Assembly (NCBI GenBank): GCA_021771715.1
Contig: JAETOO010000005.1
Coordinates: 222,029-286,028 of the forward strand
Length of the DNA: 64,000 nt
DNA from: Oscillospiraceae bacterium
GTDB lineage: Bacteria > Bacillota > Clostridia > Lachnospirales > Lachnospiraceae
Reading direction: 5' to 3'
Below are positions 22,455 through 31,676 of this stretch, in pieces. Numbering within the stretch: the first letter of the stretch is position 1; each line of letters opens with the position of its first letter. Under the pieces are notes generated by a model. It had not been told where the DNA came from. It worked only from the letters and a program-made list of their open reading frames with translations, and did no database searches. Both the position numbers and the translations under genes were made by a program.

Positions 22455-23713
22455 GCACAATTATTTTAAGAGGAAACATCATCCACACGCCGACGAGGGA
22501 GCGGTTTGTGTGTATTCCGGGCGGCTATCTGGTGACTGTCGACAACGAGATCCGGGGCGTTTACGAGGAGCTGCCGGAAGCTTACCGCTCTCTCCCGGTT
22601 CTGGATTACGGGGATCAGCTGATTATCCCGGGGCTTTGCGACATGCATGTCCATGCGCCGCAGTTTGTCTACCGCGGGCTCGGGCTGGATCTGCAGCTGA
22701 TGGACTGGCTGGACCGCTATGCCTTCCCGACGGAGGCCCGGTTCGCGGATCCGGCGTACGCCAGGATCTACTACGAGGCGTTTGCGGATGCGATGGCGAA
22801 GAACGGCACGACCCGCGCGGTGGTTTTCGGAACGCTGCACGCAGAGGCCACCGAGATCCTGATGGAGGAGCTGGAGAAAAAGCGCATTGCGGCCTATGTC
22901 GGCAAGATCAACATGGACACGCTCTCGCCGGACTATCTGTGTGAGACGCCGAAACAGTCACTCGCCGATACGGAGCGCTGGATTTTGAAGACAAAAGAAG
23001 CCTACCGCCTGGTCAAGCCCGCGATCACCCCGCGCTTCATCCCGACCTGCTCGAGCGAGGTGCTCGAAGGGCTGGGGCGTCTGCGCGAGACGTATGACCT
23101 GCCGGTACACTCGCATCTGTCGGAGGATCTCGGGGAAATGCAGATCGTGCGCGAGCGCTACCCGGAATACGACAATGACAGCGATGTGTATGACCGGTTC
23201 GGGCTGTTCACCGATCACACGGTGATGGCGCACTTTATTTATCCGACGGAGCACGAGCTGGATCTGGTGGCCAGGCGCGGTGTGACGATCGCGCACTGCC
23301 CGCAGTCCAACGGAAATGTGGCGGCCGGGATCCCTCCGATCCGCCGGATGCTCGACAAGGGGATCAAGGTCGGGCTTGGCTCCGATGTCGCCGGAGGCTA
23401 CAGCCTGTGCATGTTGCGCGCGATGTCTGAGGCGGTCTACCTGTCGAAGCTGCAGTGGCTGAAAAGCGAGAAGCAGGATGCGGCGCTCTCGATCCCGGAA
23501 GCGTTCTATCTGGGGACAAAGGGAGGCGGACAGTTCTTCGGGAAGGTCGGCAGCTTCGAGCCGGGCTATGAGCTCGACGCGCTTGTAATCGATGACGGGA
23601 GCCTCGGGGTGGCGGCGGATCATCTCACGCTGGAGGAGCGGATCGAGCGCGTGATGCATCTCGCGGACGACCGGAACCTCACGGCGCGCTACGTCGCGGG
23701 AGAACGGGCATAG
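22451..23713 (+). CDS. guaD: Guanine deaminase
   Basis: Zinc-dependent amidohydrolase converting guanine to xanthine. The 420-residue protein shows metal ligands in order: 'LCDMHVHAPQFVYRGLGLDL' (HxH and the guanine deaminase APQ signature), 'LPVHSHLSEDLGEM' (third His), 'GVTIAHCPQSN' (fourth His region) and 'VGLGSDVAGGYS' (Asp). The start is TTG at 22451, with GAAAGGAAG upstream, overlapping the kinase stop. With the kinase it forms a two-gene operon that likely feeds purine salvage or nitrogen use. Confidence 0.92.
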   Translation: MSTIILRGNIIHTPTRERFVCIPGGYLVTVDNEIRGVYEELPEAYRSLPVLDYGDQLIIPGLCDMHVHAPQFVYRGLGLDLQLMDWLDRYAFPTEARFADPAYARIYYEAFADAMAKNGTTRAVVFGTLHAEATEILMEELEKKRIAAYVGKINMDTLSPDYLCETPKQSLADTERWILKTKEAYRLVKPAITPRFIPTCSSEVLEGLGRLRETYDLPVHSHLSEDLGEMQIVRERYPEYDNDSDVYDRFGLFTDHTVMAHFIYPTEHELDLVARRGVTIAHCPQSNGNVAAGIPPIRRMLDKGIKVGLGSDVAGGYSLCMLRAMSEAVYLSKLQWLKSEKQDAALSIPEAFYLGTKGGGQFFGKVGSFEPGYELDALVIDDGSLGVAADHLTLEERIERVMHLADDRNLTARYVAGERA

Positions 23714-23729
23714 ATGCCGCATGTTTTTA

Positions 23730-23758
23730 TTGAAATCAGGCAGTCTTTTTAGTATACT
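23730..23758 (+). promoter_or_regulatory. pgi promoter
   Basis: TTGAAA (23730-23735), 17-base spacer, TATACT (23753-23758). A transcript would carry a leader of about 100 bases before the pgi start, containing a small GACCGATAGGTC hairpin. Confidence 0.8.
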
Positions 23759-23865
23759 ATGAAAGTAGACCGATAGGTCGGATTGCGAATACCGGGGCGA
23801 TTGCGGGAGTGCAAAGCACGGAGCAATCGACTTTCATACAAGATCTTTCAAAGGAGGGAATCACA

Positions 23866-25449
23866 ATGGTTTCATGGAATAATTTTGATACACTTGCTTC
23901 TGTGAAGAAGCTCTCTTCTCTGGGTGAGGCGGTCCGTCTTCCGGAGGTGCTCTCGGGTGAGGCCGGAGCTGAGCGTGTGGCGAAGTATCAGGTGCCGATG
24001 TCAAACGGCCTGTCCTACAATTTCGCTGCCAAGCAGGTAGATGACCGTGTGCTGGAGGCTCTCGCCAAGCTGGCCGGCGAGGCACAGCTCACAGAAAAAT
24101 ATGCGGAGCTGTACAACGGCGCGGTGATCAACACAGGGGAAAAGAGACGTGTGCTGCACCAGCTGACCCGCGGGCAGCTCGGCGAGGCGGTCGTCGTGGA
24201 CGGCGTCGACAAGAGAGACTTCTATGTCGCACAGCAGAAGCGCGCGGCGGAGTTTGCGCATCAGGTACATAGCGGCGCGATTGTGAATGGTGCAGGCGAG
24301 AAGTTCACGACGGTCGTTCAGATCGGTATCGGCGGAAGTGACCTCGGCCCGCGCGCGATCTATCTCGCACTCGAGAACTGGGCGAAGAGAAACGGGACGC
24401 TGAAAATGGAAGCCCGCTTCATCAGCAACGTGGACCCGGACGATGCAGTCAGTGTCCTGAATTCGATTGACGTCGCACACTCCATGTTCGTCCTTGTCTC
24501 GAAGTCCGGGACGACGCTGGAGACGCTGACGAACGAGTCCTTCGTGAAGGATGCCCTGAAGAAGGCCGGGCTTGATCCGGCGAAGCACATGGTGGCTGTC
24601 ACGAGCGAGACCTCTCCTCTGGCAAAGAGTGAGGACTATCTTGCCGCGTTCTTTATGGATGACTACATCGGCGGCCGCTACTCCTCCTCTTCTGCGGTCG
24701 GCGGCGTGATCCTGTCCCTCGCGTTTGGCCCGGAGGTCTTCGCGCGGTTCCTGGACGGCGCGGCTGCGGAGGATCAGAACGCAAAGAATCCGAACCTGCT
24801 GGAGAACCCGGCGATGCTGGACGCGCTGATCGGCGTGTACGAGCGGAATGTACTGGGCTATCAGGCGACGGCGGTGCTGCCGTACTCGCAGGCACTCTCC
24901 CGCTTCCCGGCACATCTGCAGCAGCTCGACATGGAGTCCAACGGCAAGAGCGTCAACCGCTTTGGCGAGCCGATCGACTACAAGACCGGCCCGGTGATCT
25001 TCGGCGAGCCAGGCACGAACGGACAGCACTCCTTCTACCAGCTGCTCCATCAGGGCACGAATATCGTCCCGCTGCAGTTCATCGGCTTCCGGAAGAGCCA
25101 GGCTGAGACGGATGTCGTGATCCAGGGAAGCACGAGCCAGCAGAAGCTCTGCGCGAACGTGGTGGCACAGATCATGGCGTTTGCCTGCGGCAAGAAGGAT
25201 GAGAACCTGAACAAGAACTTCGAGGGCGGAAGACCTTCGAGCATCATCGTCGGCGAGCAGCTGACCCCGGAGGCAGTCGGAGCGATCCTCGCGCATTTCG
25301 AGAATAAGGTCATGTTCCAGGGCTTTGCGTGGAACATCAACAGCTTCGACCAGGAGGGTGTACAGCTCGGAAAAGTGCTGGCAAAGAAGGTGCTGGCTCA
25401 CGAGACGGACGGCGCGCTCAAGGCGTACAGCGATCTGTTCGGGATCTGA
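23866..25449 (+). CDS. pgi: Glucose-6-phosphate isomerase
   Basis: Interconverts glucose 6-phosphate and fructose 6-phosphate in glycolysis. The 527-residue protein carries 'GIGGSDLGPRAIYLALENW', 'LVSKSGTTLETLTNE' (phosphate-binding SxSGTT-like loop), 'GGRYSSSSAVGGV', 'SNGKSVNRFG' and 'FGEPGTNGQHSFYQLLHQGT' (signature 2 with catalytic His region). The start at 23866 follows AAAGGAGGGAATCACA; the longer frame from 23809 has no ribosome site. It has its own promoter and terminator, so it is probably monocistronic. Confidence 0.96.
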   Translation: MVSWNNFDTLASVKKLSSLGEAVRLPEVLSGEAGAERVAKYQVPMSNGLSYNFAAKQVDDRVLEALAKLAGEAQLTEKYAELYNGAVINTGEKRRVLHQLTRGQLGEAVVVDGVDKRDFYVAQQKRAAEFAHQVHSGAIVNGAGEKFTTVVQIGIGGSDLGPRAIYLALENWAKRNGTLKMEARFISNVDPDDAVSVLNSIDVAHSMFVLVSKSGTTLETLTNESFVKDALKKAGLDPAKHMVAVTSETSPLAKSEDYLAAFFMDDYIGGRYSSSSAVGGVILSLAFGPEVFARFLDGAAAEDQNAKNPNLLENPAMLDALIGVYERNVLGYQATAVLPYSQALSRFPAHLQQLDMESNGKSVNRFGEPIDYKTGPVIFGEPGTNGQHSFYQLLHQGTNIVPLQFIGFRKSQAETDVVIQGSTSQQKLCANVVAQIMAFACGKKDENLNKNFEGGRPSSIIVGEQLTPEAVGAILAHFENKVMFQGFAWNINSFDQEGVQLGKVLAKKVLAHETDGALKAYSDLFGI

Positions 25450-25490
25450 GAAGCGACGCGTTTGCAGATGAAATAGAAATAAAAGAAGAA

Positions 25491-25536
25491 AAAACAGAGG
25501 GCGAACCGTTTTGATATGATCCGCTCTCTGTTTTTT
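25491..25536. terminator. Bidirectional terminator between pgi and the ABC permease
   Basis: ACAGAGGGCG (25494-25503) pairs with CGCTCTCTGT (25522-25531). AAAA precedes and TTTTTT follows, so both convergent transcripts end with a T-rich tail. Confidence 0.85.
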
Positions 25537-25542
25537 GATGAT

Positions 25543-26460
25543 TTAGTGCGCCCCGAGCCGGTTCCGGCGCTTCATGACGGTGTAGCTGTAGACGGCCAGG
25601 CCGATCAGCGTCGTCAGATACGGGATCATCTGAATCAGCTCAGTCGGGATGGTCGTGAGCTGCATCAGGTTGCCGAGCGCCTGCGCGATGCCGAAGAGCA
25701 TGGTCACGAGGAAGCCTCCGATCGGGGTGTCGGCTCCCATCGAGCTCGCGGCGAGCGCGATGAAGCCCTTGCCGGCCGACATATCCTTGGTGAACATATT
25801 CATGTAGCCTCCGGAGAGGAAGTAGCCGCCCATGCTGCAGAGCACGCCGCTCAGGACCAGCGCGATGTACTGAATCCGCTTCGAGCTGATGCCGACGGAC
25901 TCCGCCGCGTTTTTATTTTCGCCGACCGCACGGATTTTGAGGCCCATCGGGGTCTTGTACAGAAAGACGTTGCAGACGACGACGGCGATCAGTGCCAGCC
26001 AGGTCATCAGGTTCTGTCCCGAGAGCACCGCCCCGATAAACGGAATCCCTTCTATGAACGGGAGGGCGATGACTGGTGCGGACACGCTCGAGATCGAGGT
26101 GGAAGCGCCGCGGTCCCCTGAGACTGCTAGGAGCAGAAGCACTGTGCCGCCGGTGGCGATCAGGTTGATCGCGATCGCAGCGAGGATCTCGTCGGTCTTC
26201 AGCTGCAGCACGAAGAATGCGAGGACGAAGCCGATCAGCCCGCCGATCGCCATCGTGATCAGGAGCCCTCCGAGGAAGCTGTGCGTCAGGGAGCTGAAAA
26301 TCACACCGAACAAGGATGCGAACAACAGCATGCCCTCAAGCGCCATGTTGGTGATGCCGGCCTTCGCGGCGATGCCGGAGGCAAGCGTTGCGAACAGGAT
26401 CGGCGTCGACGCGCGCAGGATCGCATTCACGAAGTCGGGGGATAAGATATTTTTTAACAT
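25543..26460 (-). CDS. ABC importer permease, BMP/nucleoside type (second)
   Basis: A 305-residue polytopic protein of the BPD_transp_2 family, opening 'MLKNILSPDFVNAILRASTP' and containing 'GITNMALEGMLLFASLFGVI' and 'GLKIRAVGENKNAAESVGIS', the cytosolic coupling loop typical of this family. It pairs with the next permease upstream to form the membrane channel of the importer. It starts one base after the upstream permease stop, with AGGAGGTGC in that gene's end. By analogy with Bacillus and lactic acid bacteria BMP systems, nucleosides are the likely cargo. Confidence 0.9.
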   Translation of the reverse strand: MLKNILSPDFVNAILRASTPILFATLASGIAAKAGITNMALEGMLLFASLFGVIFSSLTHSFLGGLLITMAIGGLIGFVLAFFVLQLKTDEILAAIAINLIATGGTVLLLLAVSGDRGASTSISSVSAPVIALPFIEGIPFIGAVLSGQNLMTWLALIAVVVCNVFLYKTPMGLKIRAVGENKNAAESVGISSKRIQYIALVLSGVLCSMGGYFLSGGYMNMFTKDMSAGKGFIALAASSMGADTPIGGFLVTMLFGIAQALGNLMQLTTIPTELIQMIPYLTTLIGLAVYSYTVMKRRNRLGAH

Positions 26461-27531
26461 TTACTGCACCTCCTCTTCCTTCAGGGAAGCCATCGCTTCC
26501 TTCGCGATCATCTTGTGCTTATAGCCGCTCAGGAACTGCTCTGCGACGACAAGCAGGATGATAATACCCTGCGTGATCTGCACGATCTCGAGCGTGACGT
26601 CTGTGTAGCGTGCCATGATCGAGGCGCCTGTGCGCAAGTACGCGAGAAACAGGGCCGCGAGCGGCGTGTACAGCGGATTATTTTTTGCCAGGGTGCAGAT
26701 AATGATGGCATCCCAGCCGTAGCCGAGCAGCGAGGTCCAGGAAAAACGCGTGTAGATCGGGCTGAGCAGCTCGACACCGCCGCCCACGCCTGCGATGAAA
26801 CCGCCGAGGAGCTGTGAGATCAATACCACCTTGACGATGCTGACGCCGGAATACCGCGCGAAGCCTTCATTCTGTCCGGTCAGGCGCAGCTCGTAGCCGA
26901 TCCTGGACTTGAACAGGAAGATATAGCCGAGGATTGCCGCCGCGAGCGCGACGAACAAGCCGGGATGGATCCTGGTCCGGTCGATCAGCGTCGGGAGCGT
27001 GGATGCTTCCGGGATCAGGTAGGAGGCGGAGCCGATGCTCGGGTCACAGATAAAGTGCATCAGCACAAACATCGCAAACCAGAGGGCAATGTAGTTCAGC
27101 ATCAGAGAGGAGACGAGCACCGACGCGTTCGTCTTGATCTTCAGGATGGCCGGGATCGCCGTGAAGACGGCACCCGCAAGTCCGGACAGGAGGATCGCGA
27201 CGACGGGGCTGACGCCTGCCGGGAGGCCAAACTGCAGCGCGACGACGGCAGCGACCAGGCCGCCTAAGTGGAAGGCGCCCTCTCCTGCCAGATTGATCTG
27301 GTTGGCGGAGAACATGATGCAGACCCCGGTGCCGGTGAATATCAGCGGGATCATCGCCTCGATCACGTTTGCAAAGTTTCGTTTACTCTTGAATGGGCCG
27401 GTGATCAGCGTGTAGATCGCGGTCAGGGGCTGCTCACTCACCAGAAAAATGATGCCGAAGGAGATCAGTAGCGCGATCACTATGGCAAAAAACATTCGGA
27501 ATACCTCAAATCGCTTCACACTGCTATTCAT
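26461..27531 (-). CDS. ABC importer permease, BMP/nucleoside type (first)
   Basis: A 356-residue polytopic protein. 'GVCIMFSANQINLAGEGAFH' and 'LRLTGQNEGFARYSGVSIVK' are the paired landmarks of this permease family, corresponding to the GxxNIGxEG and coupling-loop motifs. The ATG at 27531 has GGAGGTGTGTCAC upstream and overlaps the end of the ATPase gene by 8 bases. It acts as half of the heterodimeric channel. Confidence 0.9.
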   Translation of the reverse strand: MNSSVKRFEVFRMFFAIVIALLISFGIIFLVSEQPLTAIYTLITGPFKSKRNFANVIEAMIPLIFTGTGVCIMFSANQINLAGEGAFHLGGLVAAVVALQFGLPAGVSPVVAILLSGLAGAVFTAIPAILKIKTNASVLVSSLMLNYIALWFAMFVLMHFICDPSIGSASYLIPEASTLPTLIDRTRIHPGLFVALAAAILGYIFLFKSRIGYELRLTGQNEGFARYSGVSIVKVVLISQLLGGFIAGVGGGVELLSPIYTRFSWTSLLGYGWDAIIICTLAKNNPLYTPLAALFLAYLRTGASIMARYTDVTLEIVQITQGIIILLVVAEQFLSGYKHKMIAKEAMASLKEEEVQ

Positions 27532-29080
27532 GTGACACACCTCCGTTCGCAAAATCATTTTTTAACCCGAGCATGTACTGGCCGAGCTCCTCCTCCGTCA
27601 CATGCGCGACATCCGTGAAGATGCCGGAAAAGTTGCCCTTGTACATCACGGCGAGGCGGTCGCTGAGGGAGAAGATCTCGTTCAGGTCCGCCGATACTAG
27701 GATCACGGCACAGCCCGCGTCCCGGAACTCCAGAAGCTTCCTGCGGATAAACTCGGTCGCGCCGACGTCGATGCCGCGCGTGGGCTGGTTCGCGATGATG
27801 ACATCCGGACCCGTGGAAAATTCCCGCGCCACGATCACCTTCTGGATATTTCCGCCGGAGAGCATGCCGACCTCCTGCTTCTGGGACTTACATTTGACGA
27901 GGTACTCCCGGATCAGCTCGTCGCAGCGCGACTGGATGGCCCTGGACCTGAGCATGAATTTTCCGGAATACCGCGCGTCGGTGTACTGGTTCGCGAACAT
28001 GTTCTCCTGGATATTCAGGTGTGCCGCACAGCCGGACGCCATGCGGTCCTCCGGGATGTGCGCGAGCTTCTGTTCGCGGATCGCCTTGATGGACTCCCTG
28101 CGGATATCCGTTCCTTTGAGGAGGATCTCGCCGGAATATTTTCTGGAGAGCCCGGTGATCGCGTCGACCAGCTCCGTCTGCCCGTTGCCCTCGACACCGG
28201 CGATCCCGAGGATCTCGCCGCCTTGCACCTCGAAGGAGAGGTCGCGGATCTTCTGCACTCCCTGCGTGTTGTAGGCATTCAGATGCTTTACCTCGAGCAT
28301 GACGCCCTGCAGCGTGGGCGCCTGCTTCTCAAACGAGAGGACAACCTCGCGCCCGACCATCAGCTTGGACATATCGTTGGTGCTGATCTCGTTGACGGAG
28401 TAGGTGCCCATGCTCTTTCCGTTGCGCATGATCGTCGCGCGGTCACAGATCCGCTTGATCTCGTCGAGCTTGTGCGAGATAAAGATGACCGTGTGCCCGT
28501 TGTCGCGCAGCTTCTCGAGCTGGACAAACAGCTCCTCGGTCTCCTGCGGCGTCAGCACAGCCGTCGGCTCGTCGAGGATCAGAATGTCCGCGCCGCGGTA
28601 CAGCGCTTTGAGAATCTCCACCTTCTGTTTGATCCCGACCGGGATCTCCTCGACCTTCGCGGTCACGTCGATATCGAAATTGTACTTGTCAGCGATCTCC
28701 TTTGCAGACCGGATGGCCTGCTTCATGTCGATGAACAGTTTGCTTTTCCGCGGCTCCACACCGAGAATAATATTCTCAGCCACGGTCAGCGACGGCAGCA
28801 GCATGAAGTGCTGGTGCACCATGCCGATTCCCTTTGCGATTGCGTCCTGCGGGGAACGGATCGTTGTCTCCTTTCCGTTCAGAAGGATTTTTCCCTGGTC
28901 CGGGGATTCGATGCCGAACAGTACCTTCATCAGCGTACTCTTTCCGGCGCCGTTCTCTCCGAGCAGTGCGTGGATCTCGCCTTTCTTCAGCTCAAGGCTC
29001 ACATCCTCATTTGCTACTACACCGTTCGAGTAGATTTTCATGATGTGCTGCATTTCCAGAACGGTTTCTTTCGCCAACAC
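27524..29080 (-). CDS. ABC importer ATPase with two nucleotide-binding domains
   Basis: A 518-residue double ATPase. Domain 1 has Walker A 'GENGAGKSTLMKVLFG', Q-loop region 'MVHQHFMLLPSLTV', a degenerate signature, and Walker B 'ADILILDEPTAVLTPQETEE'. Domain 2 has 'GVEGNGQTELVDAITGL' in place of a perfect Walker A, the signature 'MLSGGNIQKVIVAREF' and 'PTRGIDVGATEF'. This asymmetric pattern is normal for sugar and nucleoside importers of this class. The start is GTG at 29080 or TTG three bases on, both after AGAAGGTG. It energises uptake of the cargo delivered by the lipoprotein. Confidence 0.92.
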   Translation of the reverse strand: MLAKETVLEMQHIMKIYSNGVVANEDVSLELKKGEIHALLGENGAGKSTLMKVLFGIESPDQGKILLNGKETTIRSPQDAIAKGIGMVHQHFMLLPSLTVAENIILGVEPRKSKLFIDMKQAIRSAKEIADKYNFDIDVTAKVEEIPVGIKQKVEILKALYRGADILILDEPTAVLTPQETEELFVQLEKLRDNGHTVIFISHKLDEIKRICDRATIMRNGKSMGTYSVNEISTNDMSKLMVGREVVLSFEKQAPTLQGVMLEVKHLNAYNTQGVQKIRDLSFEVQGGEILGIAGVEGNGQTELVDAITGLSRKYSGEILLKGTDIRRESIKAIREQKLAHIPEDRMASGCAAHLNIQENMFANQYTDARYSGKFMLRSRAIQSRCDELIREYLVKCKSQKQEVGMLSGGNIQKVIVAREFSTGPDVIIANQPTRGIDVGATEFIRRKLLEFRDAGCAVILVSADLNEIFSLSDRLAVMYKGNFSGIFTDVAHVTEEELGQYMLGLKNDFANGGVSHE

Positions 29081-29114
29081 AATTCACCTTCTTTCTTCTT
29101 TTTCCAAAGCAAAA

Positions 29115-29156
29115 GCGGGGCTGCTGCGTATGTACCACATACGGCAACAGCCCCGT
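29115..29156 (-). terminator. Hairpin between the BMP lipoprotein and ATPase genes
   Basis: Minus-strand GGGGCTGTTGC-GTATGT, short loop, ACATACGCAGCAGCCCC, then GCTTTTGCTTT. A leaky terminator here would let the binding protein be made in excess over the membrane components. Confidence 0.75.
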
Positions 29157-29168
29157 AAGCTCAGATGA

Positions 29169-30998
29169 TTATCTGCCTACCTTTACGGACTCCTTCAGCG
29201 CTTCGATCGCTGCCTGATCCATCTCAGAGGAGGTATTTACTACGATGTCGCCGGCAATGATAGACTGCTCCAGCTCGTCCAGCTTCGTGCGGACTTCCTC
29301 GGAGAGCATCGCCTCATAGTGCGCATCCTTCACGAGCGCCACACCGCCCTCTGCGAAGCCGTAGGTCTCCTGTGTGCCGTATGCCAGCTCGCCGAGCATA
29401 TCCTTCTGGATTGCAAGGTACAGGGACTGTCCGACGTTCTTCAGCGCGGAGGTCGGGATGTAGTCTGCGTAGTCCGGAAGCAGCGCTGCCTGGTCGGAGT
29501 CTACGCCGAACGCGAACTTATCCTCATCCTTTGCAGCCTCGATCTGGCCCAGACCTGCGTTTCCTGCCACGTTGAAGCCTACATCTGCACCGCTCTGGTA
29601 CTGGGAAAGCGCGATATCCTTACCCTTTGTGGAGTCAACGAAGTCGCCCACAAAGCCTACCGCTACCTCGATATCCGGGTCGGTATCCAGAGCACCCTGG
29701 ATGTAGCCTACCAGGAAGTCGTTGATGACTGCGTTGTCCATGCCGCCCAGGAAGCCGATGATATGGTTGTCCGGGTCGATACCCTGGAGGTTCTCGTCGG
29801 TGGTCATCATAGCAGCCGCTGCACCTACCAGGTAGGATACCTCGTTCTGCTTGTACAGCACGTTGTAAATGTTCTCCGGGTTGCCGTTTGCCTCGAAATC
29901 AAATGCCTCATCAAAGAAGATGAACTTCTGATCCGGGTACTCTGCTGCTGCGTTTGCCAGCGGCTGAGCCATCTGCCAGGTGCCCATGATGATGACATCA
30001 TACTCACCGGTGTCACAGTAGTCGAGCAGGGTCGGCTCCCACTTGGACTCGTCCGCTGCCGTACCGCCCATCTGCTCTACCTTGAAATCAAATACATCCT
30101 CGCCGAGCTCGTCGCGCAGTCTTGTCAGACCCTCGTTCGCGGAATCGTAGAAGGACTTGTCGCCAAGGTTGCCGTTCAGAAGGAGCGCTGCCTTGTAGTG
30201 CGTGCCCTCCGGAGCCACAAATGCCTCTGCCTCAGTCTCTACCTCTACGGCCTCGGTTACTTCCTCGGTCTCCGCCTCGGTTCCTTCCTCAGTCCCTGCC
30301 TCGGTGACAGCTTCGGTCTCGGATTCTGCCTCAGTCACAGCTTCGGTCTCGGACTCTGCCTCGGTAACAGCCTCAGTCTCAGACTCTGCCTCGGTAACAG
30401 CCTCAGTCTCGGACTCTGCCTCGGTAACAGCCTCGGTCTCGGACTCCGCCTCAGTAGTCGCCTCGGATTCCGTCTCGGCCTCCGGAGCCGCCATAGTTTC
30501 CGCCTCGGTCACTTCCTCAGTCGCAACCTCGGTAGCCTCCTCGGTCTCAGTCTCTGCCTCAGTAGCAGCCTCAGTTTCGGTCTCTACCTCAGTAGCAGCC
30601 TCAGTTTCGGTCTCTGCCTCAGTAGCAGCCTCGGTCTCTGTCTCAGCCTCGGTGACAGCCTCAGTCTCCGCAGCGGCATCCTTATCCGCCTCGGTGGTTT
30701 TCTCGGACTCTACCTCGGTAGCCTTCTCGGACTCAGCCTCAGTGACCTTCTCGGTCTCAGCCTCAGCTTCCGTCTTCGCCTCTGTCTCAGCCTCGGTCTT
30801 CGCCTCCGTCTTTGCCTCGGTCTCAGCCTCGGTCTTTGCTTCTGTCTGTGCCTCCGTAGCCTTCTCGGTCTTCTTCTCAGTCACAGCCTCAGTTGTCGCC
30901 TCTGTCTTGGGCGCCTCGGTCTCCTTCGGTGTGGAGCTGCATCCGGCGAGCGAGATCGTCAGCGCAGCGGCAAGCACAAACATGGTTGCCTTTTTCAT
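29169..30998 (-). CDS. BMP-family substrate-binding lipoprotein with very long acidic linker
   Basis: A 609-residue lipoprotein. The signal 'MKKATMFVLAAALTISLAGC' ends in a lipobox with Cys20. Residues about 25-258 are nearly all Thr, Glu, Ala, Val and Ser, in TEAE-type repeats. The substrate-binding domain follows from about 262: 'HYKAALLLNGNLGDKSFYDS', 'GTWQMAQPLANAAAEYPDQK' and 'IIGFLGGMDNAVINDFLVGY', all typical of BMP/Med proteins that bind nucleosides. The normal family linker is far shorter. ATG 30998 was preferred over 31004 because it has GAGGAG at better spacing. It heads the importer operon. Confidence 0.9.
   Translation of the reverse strand: MKKATMFVLAAALTISLAGCSSTPKETEAPKTEATTEAVTEKKTEKATEAQTEAKTEAETEAKTEAKTEAETEAKTEAEAETEKVTEAESEKATEVESEKTTEADKDAAAETEAVTEAETETEAATEAETETEAATEVETETEAATEAETETEEATEVATEEVTEAETMAAPEAETESEATTEAESETEAVTEAESETEAVTEAESETEAVTEAESETEAVTEAESETEAVTEAGTEEGTEAETEEVTEAVEVETEAEAFVAPEGTHYKAALLLNGNLGDKSFYDSANEGLTRLRDELGEDVFDFKVEQMGGTAADESKWEPTLLDYCDTGEYDVIIMGTWQMAQPLANAAAEYPDQKFIFFDEAFDFEANGNPENIYNVLYKQNEVSYLVGAAAAMMTTDENLQGIDPDNHIIGFLGGMDNAVINDFLVGYIQGALDTDPDIEVAVGFVGDFVDSTKGKDIALSQYQSGADVGFNVAGNAGLGQIEAAKDEDKFAFGVDSDQAALLPDYADYIPTSALKNVGQSLYLAIQKDMLGELAYGTQETYGFAEGGVALVKDAHYEAMLSEEVRTKLDELEQSIIAGDIVVNTSSEMDQAAIEALKESVKVGR
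30228..30925 (-). repeat. TEAE-type coding repeats in the BMP lipoprotein
   Basis: About 230 codons of short repeats. The most regular part (about 30300-30450) has five copies of a 30-bp unit encoding 'ESETEAVTEA'; elsewhere units are shorter and mixed. On the plus strand it shows as recurring gcctcggtctcagcctcggt. Confidence 0.9.
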
Positions 30999-31102
30999 GT
31001 TCATTTCTCCTCTCACATGCTTTTATAATGAAGTATCCCTTGGAATGATACGCATTCCCTGAACTGGCCTTGTTCCTATGTACAAGCTGCCTGGATTCTC
31101 TT

Positions 31103-31131
31103 ATCATAGCACATTCAAACAAAAAATCCAA
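31103..31131 (-). promoter_or_regulatory. Possible promoter of the BMP importer operon
   Basis: Minus-strand TATGAT at 31108-31103, with TTGGAT (a weak -35) 17 bases upstream at 31131-31126. It lies just beyond the leuD stop, so the importer is probably separate from the leu genes. Confidence 0.5.
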
Positions 31132-31154
31132 TACAAAACGCAAAAGAATCGCTG

Positions 31155-31640
31155 TTATTTTGCGTTAATATAGTTGATCAGGCCCTCGGCGTTGATAATT
31201 TTCTGCATAAACGGGGGAAATGCCTGTCCCTGGAAGCTCGTGCCCTTTGTCTTGTTGTAGATCACGCCGCTGTCAAAGTCGATCTCGACCTCGTCACCCG
31301 CCTCGATGCCTCTGGACGCCTCCGGGCATTCGATGATCGGCAGGCCGATATTGATCGCGTTGCGGTAAAAAATGCGCGCGAACGTCTCGGCGATGACGCA
31401 GCTCACGCCGGCTGCCTTGATCGCGATCGGCGCGTGCTCGCGGGAGGAGCCGCAGCCGAAATTCTTCTCTGCGACGATGATGTCTCCCTTGTGGACGCGG
31501 TGAATGAAATCTGCGTCAATGTCCTCCATGCAGTGTGTCGCCAGCTCCGCGGGATCCGACGAGTTCAGATAACGGGCGGGGATGATCACATCCGTGTCGA
31601 CGTTATCTCCGTATTTAAAAACTGTTCCTGATGCCTTCAT
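31155..31640 (-). CDS. leuD: 3-isopropylmalate dehydratase small subunit
   Basis: Swivelling-domain subunit of the leucine-pathway dehydratase (isopropylmalate isomerase). The 161-residue protein opens '[20 protein letters not shown]' after MKAS, and contains '[20 protein letters not shown]', the conserved substrate-binding signature, and '[18 protein letters not shown]'. The ATG at 31640 has CAGGAGG five bases upstream; the longer frame from 31673 overlaps the leuC stop region. It lies 36 bases after leuC. Confidence 0.96.
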   Translation of the reverse strand: MKASGTVFKYGDNVDTDVIIPARYLNSSDPAELATHCMEDIDADFIHRVHKGDIIVAEKNFGCGSSREHAPIAIKAAGVSCVIAETFARIFYRNAINIGLPIIECPEASRGIEAGDEVEIDFDSGVIYNKTKGTSFQGQAFPPFMQKIINAEGLINYINAK

Positions 31641-31676
31641 GATAGCCTCCTGCTCATTCATCTTTGCTTCCATCCG

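Noticed and set aside
29319..31028. Long plus-strand frame opposite the BMP lipoprotein gene
   Set aside because: It is a shadow of the TEAE repeats on the other strand, with Leu/Ser-rich low-complexity translation and no ribosome site.
31016..31102. Possible purine riboswitch before the BMP lipoprotein
   Set aside because: Only a small GTATC/GATAC hairpin is present. The conserved purine-aptamer loops are not seen.
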